A stretch of DNA of 20,873 bases from an uncultured Sutterellaceae bacterium (GTDB lineage Bacteria > Pseudomonadota > Gammaproteobacteria > Burkholderiales > Burkholderiaceae_F). The DNA is taken from NCBI GenBank assembly GCA_947253615.1, contig CAMYAA010000002.1, positions 1-20,873 on the forward strand. Reading direction: 5' to 3'. Position 1 is the stretch's first letter, and every line of letters starts with the position of its first letter. The notes under the pieces were generated by a model. It saw only the letters and a program-made list of their open reading frames with translations. It had not been told where the DNA came from and did not search any database. The position numbers were made by a program, and so were the translations under genes. Positions 16,250 through 20,873 of this stretch are shown in pieces.

Positions 16250-16277
16250 GAGGCAAAAAAGATCGCTTTTTTGCCTC
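16250..16277 (+). terminator. 11-bp hairpin between permease and adenine deaminase genes
   Basis: GAGGCAAAAAA (16250-16260) and TTTTTTGCCTC (16267-16277) form a perfect stem with a six-base loop. Because the T-run lies inside the stem and no T-run follows, this is not a classical terminator. It may be a weak attenuator, a processing hairpin or an operator within the two-gene unit. Confidence 0.4.
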
Positions 16278-16306
16278 ATCCCTAACTTTCGTTTGACGAG
16301 ATTTTG

Positions 16307-18085
16307 ATGACCCAATCTAACCCTTTCGGATCCATGCCTTCACAATCCCAACGCCGTGTCACGTTGGCCATTAAAAATGCACAAGTGCTCAATGCTGCGT
16401 TTCATACGTTCATGAAGGCAGACCTCTATATCGATCAGTCACACTTTGCCTGGATAGACTATGAGCAAAACGCCCCGTATGAAGCCGACACCGTCATCGA
16501 TGCCCAAGGTGCCCTTGCGACCCCTTCGCTCATTGATGTGCACATGCATATCGAAAGCTCCATGCTCACGCCTGGGCCCTTTTGCGAATACATTGCTCAT
16601 CACGGCGTAGGCACGATCATCGCGGAGCCCCATGAAATTGCAAATGTTTTTGGGATTGAAGGCATTCAAGCGCTCGTCGAAGCAGGACGCCATAGCCCGA
16701 TTGATGTGTACTTTGGAATTCCTAGCTCAGTGCCCTCCACCGACCTCACGCTCGAAGGACCTGGGGCCAAAATCGACCAAAACGATATGAAGACACTCTT
16801 AGGCTTGCCGGAGGCCAAATGCTTGGGAGAGGTCATGAATTATCAGCGCATTGTTCGCGAAAATCCCCAGCTCGAAGTGAAAGACTTTATCGATTGGGCC
16901 CGTATCCACCGACCCGATCTGGTACTGGAAGGCCACTGTCCTAAACTCATCGGCAAGGATCTCGCCCGCTTTATCGAACTCGGTATACGCGGTGACCATA
17001 CCGAACACACCGTAGAAGAGTTACAAGATCGGTACCGTCAGGGCATGCTCGTGGAAATTCAAAATAAAATGGTCCGCCCCGAGGTCATCGAATTTATCAA
17101 GGCGCATCAACTCTACGAACGGACCAGCTTTGTGACCGATGATGTGATGGCCCACGATTTAACCCGACACGGTCACCTCGATCACGTCGTGCGTCGCGCG
17201 ATTAAGGCAGGCTTTCCACTCGCCTACGCTTTTTATTGCGCCACCACCGTGCCCGCACGTCATATGCACCTTTATGATCGCGGCGAAATCGCTCCAGGCT
17301 TACTCGCCGACCTCGTCCTCTGGGACCCCGAAACACTAACGGCTAAAACCGTCATTAAAGCCGGGAAACGCCTCACGGAAAAACCGCAAACGTGGACCCC
17401 AGCGAGTATTGAGGCCATGTTCCCAGAGCATTTCTCTAAAAGCGTTAAACTCGAGGCGCTAACCCTCAAGGACGTCATCATTCACACGGATCCCGCGATC
17501 AAAAAAGTCCGCGCAAAAGTCTTGCGTGTCTACGCGGACTCCACACGCGTCACGATGCGAGAAGTCGAACTCCCCGTTAACGATGGGATTCTCGACACCG
17601 CTGGGTTCTTAACGGGATTTTGCTTTAATCGTCATGGAGCCCTCACACCCCATGATGAATATAATCTCGGCGCGTTTGCCTTATTCGAAGGCGAAGCACT
17701 GAAAGAAGGGGCTGTGGCCACGACGTGGTTTCATGACCATCACAACCTCTTCGTCCTCGGGAAAGATCCCCAATCCCGACTCAAGGCTGCCAATCGCGTC
17801 ATTGAACTGCAGGGAGGCATGGTCGTCACGAAGGGCGATGAAATCCGTGGCGAATTGCCCTTACCCATTGCCGGGATTCTGAGCCAACTCGATGTGACCG
17901 AAACGGCTCAAAAGCTCCAATGCGTTTGGGAAGCCCTCGTCGATCAAGGCTATAACCATCTGAGCCCGATCATGAGCACCGGGACCTTGGGATTGCCCTG
18001 CTCGCCCTTCTTCAAACTCAGTGATAAGGGCTGCGTCGATGTGGTCAATGGCAAACTCGTCCCCGCCCTCGAACCCTTAACGTAG
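16307..18085 (+). CDS. ade: Adenine deaminase (amidohydrolase)
   Basis: Adenine deaminase converts adenine to hypoxanthine and ammonia in the cytoplasm. The 592-residue protein has the metal-binding signature IDVHMHIESSMLTP (His79, His81), the AEPHEIANVFG segment, LEGHCPKLIGKDL, TDDVMAHDL, ARHMHLYDRGEIAPGLLADLVLW, and the C-terminal HDHHNLFVLG and LPLPIAGILS motifs, all aligning with E. coli AdeC (588 residues). I chose the ATG at 16307 over the TTG just before it. Only a weak ACGAGA precedes it, so translation may be coupled to the permease. Together the pair would import adenine and feed hypoxanthine into salvage or release ammonia as a nitrogen source. Confidence 0.95.
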   Translation: MTQSNPFGSMPSQSQRRVTLAIKNAQVLNAAFHTFMKADLYIDQSHFAWIDYEQNAPYEADTVIDAQGALATPSLIDVHMHIESSMLTPGPFCEYIAHHGVGTIIAEPHEIANVFGIEGIQALVEAGRHSPIDVYFGIPSSVPSTDLTLEGPGAKIDQNDMKTLLGLPEAKCLGEVMNYQRIVRENPQLEVKDFIDWARIHRPDLVLEGHCPKLIGKDLARFIELGIRGDHTEHTVEELQDRYRQGMLVEIQNKMVRPEVIEFIKAHQLYERTSFVTDDVMAHDLTRHGHLDHVVRRAIKAGFPLAYAFYCATTVPARHMHLYDRGEIAPGLLADLVLWDPETLTAKTVIKAGKRLTEKPQTWTPASIEAMFPEHFSKSVKLEALTLKDVIIHTDPAIKKVRAKVLRVYADSTRVTMREVELPVNDGILDTAGFLTGFCFNRHGALTPHDEYNLGAFALFEGEALKEGAVATTWFHDHHNLFVLGKDPQSRLKAANRVIELQGGMVVTKGDEIRGELPLPIAGILSQLDVTETAQKLQCVWEALVDQGYNHLSPIMSTGTLGLPCSPFFKLSDKGCVDVVNGKLVPALEPLT

Positions 18086-18103
18086 AGCAGCAGGCTCATA
18101 AAG

Positions 18104-18140
18104 CATGAGGTCTCAACCCAACCTCGGGAGAGACCTCATG
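18104..18140. repeat. 11-bp inverted repeat downstream of adenine deaminase gene
   Basis: CATGAGGTCTC (18104-18114) and GAGACCTCATG (18130-18140) form a perfect stem with a 15-base loop, 18 bases after the ade stop codon. No T-run follows on either strand, so intrinsic termination is doubtful. It may stabilise the 3' end of the ade mRNA or mark a Rho-dependent end. Confidence 0.5.
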
Positions 18141-18162
18141 ACGGTGAATTAACATGCACACG

Positions 18163-18190
18163 CGCAAAACCCGCTAAACTTAGGCGGGTT
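18163..18190 (-). terminator. Probable terminator of cyaY
   Basis: On the minus strand AACCCGC (18190-18184) pairs with GCGGGTT (18174-18168), extended by TTA/TAA pairs inside, and is followed by a short T-run (GGGTTTTGCG). It lies 17 bases past the cyaY stop. The T-run is short, so strength is uncertain. Confidence 0.6.
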
Positions 18191-18206
18191 GGGTGACAGA
18201 GCGTTA

Positions 18207-18527
18207 TTAAGACGCAAAGTCCACGCCCATTTGCGTTAGCGCTTCTTGAATGACCGAGGCTAACGGCGATTGCGTACGCGTGTCTTCCCATTGTTGTGTA
18301 GCGCCGTTGAAAGCAAAATGACGTCCCCCAAAGGGCGAGGCAAACCAAATCTCTTTCATCGGCGTTTGAATGTTGACCACCACTTGTCGGCCATCATCGA
18401 GCTCAATGGTTAAGACATGACCACTACGAAGACATTCAACTTCGCCGTCTGTGCTATCCTCAAGCCAAGACTCTAATGCTTCCATTTCGGCTTCAGCAGC
18501 CGCTAAAAACTCCGTTTCCGTTTGCAT
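18207..18527 (-). CDS. cyaY: CyaY, bacterial frataxin (iron-sulfur cluster assembly regulator)
   Basis: CyaY binds iron and the cysteine desulfurase IscS and tunes iron-sulfur cluster assembly in the cytoplasm. The 106-residue protein equals E. coli CyaY in length. It has the acidic first helix (ETEFLAAAEAEMEALESWLED), a central sheet (VLTIELDDGRQVVVNIQTPMKEIWFASPFGGRHF) and the closing segment QWEDTRTQSPLASVIQEAL. The conserved Trp in EIWFAS is present. AAAAGGA lies 8 bases before the ATG, inside the 15-bp gap shared with the divergent lptM gene; the same palindromic stretch supplies the other gene's ribosome binding site. Confidence 0.93.
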   Translation of the reverse strand: MQTETEFLAAAEAEMEALESWLEDSTDGEVECLRSGHVLTIELDDGRQVVVNIQTPMKEIWFASPFGGRHFAFNGATQQWEDTRTQSPLASVIQEALTQMGVDFAS

Positions 18528-18530
18528 CGT

Positions 18531-18542
18531 AAAGGTCCTTTT
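18531..18542. promoter_or_regulatory. Shared palindromic ribosome binding element of cyaY and lptM
   Basis: AAAGGTCCTTTT fills most of the 15-bp gap between the two divergent ATGs. Read on the plus strand it gives AAAGG 7 bases before lptM; read on the minus strand it gives AAAAGGA 8 bases before cyaY. No promoter fits in the gap, so each promoter must lie within the opposite gene and the two mRNAs would overlap at their 5' ends. Confidence 0.65.
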
Positions 18543-18665
18543 ATGCAGAAATTATTTTGGTTGGCTCTTGTAGCCATGGGATTAGCGTTAAGCGGTTGTG
18601 GCGTCCGTGGAGACTTATATATGCCTCACACGAGCCAGCCCGATACCCAACAAAACGCCTCATAA
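18543..18665 (+). CDS. lptM: LptM-type small lipoprotein (LPS-translocon maturation factor)
   Basis: A 40-residue lipoprotein precursor. The signal peptide (MQKLFWLALVAMGLALSGC) ends in lipobox ALSGC with Cys19. The mature part begins CGVRGDLYMP, matching the LptM/YifL signature C-G-x-K/R-G-x-L-Y-x-P, followed by a polar tail rich in Gln, Asp and Ser. In E. coli LptM helps LptD form its correct disulfides at the Bam complex. Divergence from cyaY is the usual setting in proteobacteria; lysA, the usual next gene, is replaced here by the convergent hslR. AAAGG lies 7 bases before the ATG. It is short, but motif and context make it convincing. Confidence 0.88.
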   Translation: MQKLFWLALVAMGLALSGCGVRGDLYMPHTSQPDTQQNAS

Positions 18666-18687
18666 GTTTGATACCGATTATAAAGGG

Positions 18688-19074
18688 CTACCAGGGCTCT
18701 CGGCTTAAGCGTTCAATCTGACGACGGTCCCGCTTTGTAGGATGCCCTTTACTAATCCCTTGAGCAGGCTCGGGCGCGAGAGCTCGTTGCTCTTTCTGAA
18801 CCGAGCGGCGAACGACACTCTCAGGCGTCTCTTCATAGAGCGCCTGGGCCACCGGGGCAGGACCACGAACCGAGCTCAAACCCACAATGTGAATCTCAAA
18901 GGTTTCTTGAGCACGCGTAATCGTTAACGCATCGCCCACTTTCACATCACGACTCGGCTTGGCCCGCTCGCCATTAACGAGAACACGACCGAGCGTCACC
19001 GCTTCTTGCGCAATGGATCGCGTTTTGAAAAAACGCGAGGCCCATAACCATTTATCAATACGCATTGATTCCAC
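18688..19074 (-). CDS. hslR: HslR (Hsp15), S4-domain ribosome-associated heat-shock protein
   Basis: Hsp15 binds 50S subunits that carry a stranded nascent chain and helps recycle them after heat stress. The protein has an N-terminal S4 RNA-binding domain (MRIDKWLWASRFFKTRSIAQ, then EAVTLGRVLVNGERAKPSRDVKVGD), with the long basic C-terminal helix region (RDRRQIERLSREPW) of the family. I chose GTG at 19074 (128 residues) because GGAGGA lies 6 bases upstream; the ATG at 19065 would be 15 bases from it. A possible promoter is TTTCCG (19130-19125) with TACAAT (19107-19102), 17-bp spacer, just past the rplQ terminator. It does not look like a sigma-32 promoter. Confidence 0.9.
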   Translation of the reverse strand: MESMRIDKWLWASRFFKTRSIAQEAVTLGRVLVNGERAKPSRDVKVGDALTITRAQETFEIHIVGLSSVRGPAPVAQALYEETPESVVRRSVQKEQRALAPEPAQGISKGHPTKRDRRQIERLSREPW

Positions 19075-19131
19075 GAAACTTCCTCCACACAATGAACTCC
19101 CATTGTAGCGAACGAATCCATCCTCGGAAAT

Positions 19132-19166
19132 GAAGAAAACCTGATCAACTCGCGTCGATCAGGTTT
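19132..19166 (-). terminator. Rho-independent terminator of rplQ
   Basis: AAACCTGATC (19166-19157 read on minus) pairs with GATCAGGTTT (19146-19137) around a 10-base loop and is followed by a T-rich stretch (TTTTCTTC). It lies about 42 bases past the rplQ stop and separates the ribosomal unit from hslR. Confidence 0.8.
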
Positions 19167-19207
19167 CCAAAAGCTTTGATACCGTGTTGTATCGAAAGAA
19201 GACCTAA

Positions 19208-19594
19208 TTAGGCTTCCTTAACTTCTTCAACAGCTTCAGCCTTTTCCGTTAATTCCATGTAGGCCATCGGAGCATTGTCGCCAACACGATAACCCATCTT
19301 GAGAATACGGGTGTAGCCACCGTTACGGTTGGCAAAGCGAGGCCCGATTTCGTTGAAGAGCTTCACGACGATTTCGCGATCGCGCAAGCGGTTAAAAGCT
19401 AAACGTTTGTTAGCAACCGTGTCTTCCTTGGCTAACGTGATCATCGGTTCGACGACGCGACGAAGTTCCTTAGCCTTAGGGAGCGTGGTCTTGATAGCTT
19501 CGTGACGAAGCAAAGAGCACATAATGTTACGGAGCATGGCCAAGCGGTGAGCACTGGTGCGATTTAATTTACGAAGACCGTGACGGTGACGCAT
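19208..19594 (-). CDS. rplQ: Ribosomal protein bL17
   Basis: bL17 is a protein of the large ribosomal subunit. The 128-residue protein has the full signature [20 protein letters not shown] at the N-terminus, then [65 protein letters not shown], and an acidic tail. It is the last gene of the alpha operon, but here it lies 224 bases past rpoA instead of a few dozen. The gap carries an rpoA terminator, a strong promoter and a second terminator only 25 bases before the rplQ ATG, so its expression may be set separately by read-through of that hairpin. AGAGGTA lies about 5 bases before the ATG. Confidence 0.97.
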   Translation of the reverse strand: MRHRHGLRKLNRTSAHRLAMLRNIMCSLLRHEAIKTTLPKAKELRRVVEPMITLAKEDTVANKRLAFNRLRDREIVVKLFNEIGPRFANRNGGYTRILKMGYRVGDNAPMAYMELTEKAEAVEEVKEA

Positions 19595-19619
19595 GGTAAA
19601 TACCTCTAATATGTTTCTT

Positions 19620-19651
19620 AAAAAAAACCTTCCGGAAACCGTTCCAGGAAG
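19620..19651 (-). terminator. Terminator/attenuator in the rplQ leader
   Basis: On the minus strand CCTTCC (19651-19646) pairs with GGAAGG (19632-19627), continued by GGAA/TTCC with a one-base bulge and a four-base loop, then seven Ts. It lies between the rplQ promoter and the rplQ start, so it would end a leader RNA of about 80 nt or act as an attenuator. Confidence 0.8.
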
Positions 19652-19707
19652 GGCTCTGTCCCATCTCTTCTATCCAAAGTCTTGGCGGTAGGGTACAGAA
19701 AGGGAGC

Positions 19708-19736
19708 ATTCTACTCGAAAGGAAAATCGAGTTCAA
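19708..19736 (-). promoter_or_regulatory. Sigma-70 promoter between rpoA and rplQ
   Basis: On the minus strand TTGAAC (19736-19731) and TAGAAT (19713-19708), each 5/6 to consensus, are separated by exactly 17 bp. Transcription would start near 19701, about 107 bases before rplQ. It sits just after the rpoA terminator and is the best promoter match in the window besides that of the tRNA. Confidence 0.75.
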
Positions 19737-19756
19737 TGCAGAAATAAAGATTTTTC

Positions 19757-19793
19757 GTAAAAAAGCGAAAGGGAGAACCCATTCGTTCTCCCT
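19757..19793 (-). terminator. Rho-independent terminator of rpoA
   Basis: AGGGAGAAC (19793-19785 on minus) pairs with GTTCTCCCT (19778-19770) around a six-base loop, followed by TTTCGCTTTTTTAC. It begins 26 bases past the rpoA stop. Confidence 0.8.
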
Positions 19794-19818
19794 CTTCGTT
19801 GACAAACGGCTTAAAGAA

Positions 19819-20823
19819 TTACTTCTTTAAAGGAGCCGTGGCAGCCGCGATCATGTGTTCAGAAGGCGGCCAGTTGTCTAAACGCTGACCTAAGGTCAAG
19901 CCATGGGAAGCCAAGTTTTCCTTGATTTCCTGTAAGGACTTACGACCTAAGTTCGGCGTCTTCAAGAGTTCGTTTTCAGTGCGTTGGATCAAGTCACCGA
20001 TACGTTCAATCTTTTCAGCCTTCAAGCAGTTGGCGGAACGAACCGTCAATTCAAGATCGTCAACCGAACGTAAGAGCACCGGATCGATAACCACCGGCTG
20101 TTCAACCGTTTCAGGTTCGTCATCAGCAATGGTCTGTTCATTGGCAATCGAACCAAAGACCGCTAACTGTTCTTGAAGAATACGGACGGATTCGCGTAAA
20201 GCTTCTTCAGGACCAATCGCACCGTTGGTTTCAATCGTCATTTCGAGCTTGTCAAGGTCAGTACGCTGAGCCACACGAGCTGCTAACACTTGGTAAGCCA
20301 CACGACGGATCGGCGAGAAGGAAGCATCCATAATGATGCGACCTAACTGGCTCTTGGAATAGTCGTCACGGAAAGCGCGGACGTCACCAGGCTGGTAACC
20401 ACGACCCTTTTCAACCTTAACTTGCATGTCTAAACGACCACCCGACAAGTGAGCAATCACGTGTTCAGGATTGATGATCGTCACGTCATGGGGCAATTCG
20501 AAGTCAGCAGCCGTCACCACACGGTCACCTTCAGCATGAAGCTTTAAGGTAACTTCGTCACGACCTTCTAACTTAAAGACCACACCCTTTAAGTTCAAAA
20601 GAATGTCAACGACGTCTTCAAGAACGCCATCGATCTGGGAGTATTCGTGAACCACACCGCTGATCTGAACTTCCGTCGGAGCAAAGCCGATCATGGAGCT
20701 CATTAAAATGCGACGTAAGGCATTACCGAGCGTGTGGCCATAGCCACGTTCAAACGGTTCAAGAGTGATAACGGCCGAGTTGGGGTCGTTTTCATTGACA
20801 GCGACATCAACAGAGGTCGGCTG
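19819..20823 (-). CDS. rpoA: RNA polymerase alpha subunit, 5'-truncated by the contig end
   Basis: Alpha dimerises to nucleate RNA polymerase assembly and contacts UP elements and activators. 334 genuine residues remain: the N-terminal domain from [26 protein letters not shown] through [16 protein letters not shown], an acidic linker (about 235-250), and the C-terminal domain with [20 protein letters not shown] (holding the DNA-binding Arg equivalent to E. coli Arg265) and [20 protein letters not shown]. By comparison with Burkholderia alpha, which has 25 residues before EPFERG against 21 here, only a handful of N-terminal residues are missing. Bases beyond 20823 are sequencing adapter; the start codon found there (GTG at 20838, giving MYKRQ) is artificial. 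Confidence 0.97.
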   Translation of the reverse strand, partial: QPTSVDVAVNENDPNSAVITLEPFERGYGHTLGNALRRILMSSMIGFAPTEVQISGVVHEYSQIDGVLEDVVDILLNLKGVVFKLEGRDEVTLKLHAEGDRVVTAADFELPHDVTIINPEHVIAHLSGGRLDMQVKVEKGRGYQPGDVRAFRDDYSKSQLGRIIMDASFSPIRRVAYQVLAARVAQRTDLDKLEMTIETNGAIGPEEALRESVRILQEQLAVFGSIANEQTIADDEPETVEQPVVIDPVLLRSVDDLELTVRSANCLKAEKIERIGDLIQRTENELLKTPNLGRKSLQEIKENLASHGLTLGQRLDNWPPSEHMIAAATAPLKK

Positions 20824-20873
20824 CTGTCTCTTATACACATCTGACGCTGCCGACGATATGCAGTGTGTAGATC
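20824..20873 (-). other. Illumina Nextera adapter contamination (not genomic)
   Basis: From 20824 the sequence is CTGTCTCTTATACACATCT (Tn5 mosaic end, reverse complement), then GACGCTGCCGACGA (rest of the Nextera read-1 adapter, 20843-20856), then eight index bases TATGCAGT (20857-20864; reverse complement ACTGCATA, which I recall as Nextera i5 index S506), then GTGTAGATC, the start of the P5 arm. The order matches a library molecule read through its insert. It should be trimmed. Confidence 0.98.

Noticed and set aside
19569..19805. 78-codon frame spanning the rpoA-rplQ gap, considered as a leader peptide
   Set aside because: It runs through both terminators and into rplQ, has no ribosome binding site at a suitable distance, and lacks any run of regulatory codons.

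Overview
The window reads as housekeeping chromosome from a betaproteobacterium. I favour a host-associated, oxygen-shy member of the Sutterellaceae (Sutterella/Parasutterella type), but this is inferred from gene order and protein character, not from a marker search. The order mlaFEDCAB-type genes, murA, hisA, HIT, tatABC, degS-like, nif3, sspA, sspB is the familiar betaproteobacterial neighbourhood. Two blocks usually found in it are absent: the rest of the histidine operon around hisA, and petABC (cytochrome bc1) between nif3 and sspA. Base composition looks even, and I see no mobile element, CRISPR array or phage gene.

Layout. From 1 to 1368, on the minus strand: sspA, an intergenic terminator, sspB, then a tRNA-Thr(UGU) with its own promoter and terminator. 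From 1402 to 3345: a NIF3-family gene (minus) diverges from a membrane-anchored HtrA-type protease (plus), which ends at a bidirectional terminator shared with tatC. From 3370 to 5660, minus: HIT protein, tatA, tatB, tatC, with a strong terminator between tatA and tatB. From 5685 to 6446: a lone HisA-like protein with altered active-site loops. From 6605 to 12147, minus: thioesterase, mlaF, mlaE, mlaD, mlaA (vacJ), mlaC, mlaB, murA, a nearly gapless cell-envelope operon. From 12374 to 14788, plus: bifunctional penicillin-binding protein 1A. From 14922 to 18085, plus: a purine permease and adenine deaminase pair. From 18207 to 18665: cyaY (minus) and the tiny lipoprotein gene lptM (plus), back to back. 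From 18688 to 20823, minus: hslR, rplQ and rpoA.

The themes are envelope maintenance (Mla lipid transport, MurA, PBP1A, Tat export, periplasmic protease, LptM), adenine salvage, and stress or translation functions (SspA/SspB, Hsp15, L17, RNA polymerase alpha). The last 50 bases are not genomic. They are the reverse complement of an Illumina Nextera read-1 adapter with an i5 index, joined directly to the 5' part of rpoA, so rpoA is truncated and any start codon in the adapter is artificial.

I did not find an obvious new multi-gene system. The observations best worth following are the orphan, active-site-altered HisA; the promoter-leader-terminator cassette inserted between rpoA and rplQ; terminators placed inside the tat and ssp operons; the 15-bp cyaY/lptM divergence where one palindromic element serves as ribosome binding site on both strands; and a perfect 19-bp palindrome in front of the purine permease.
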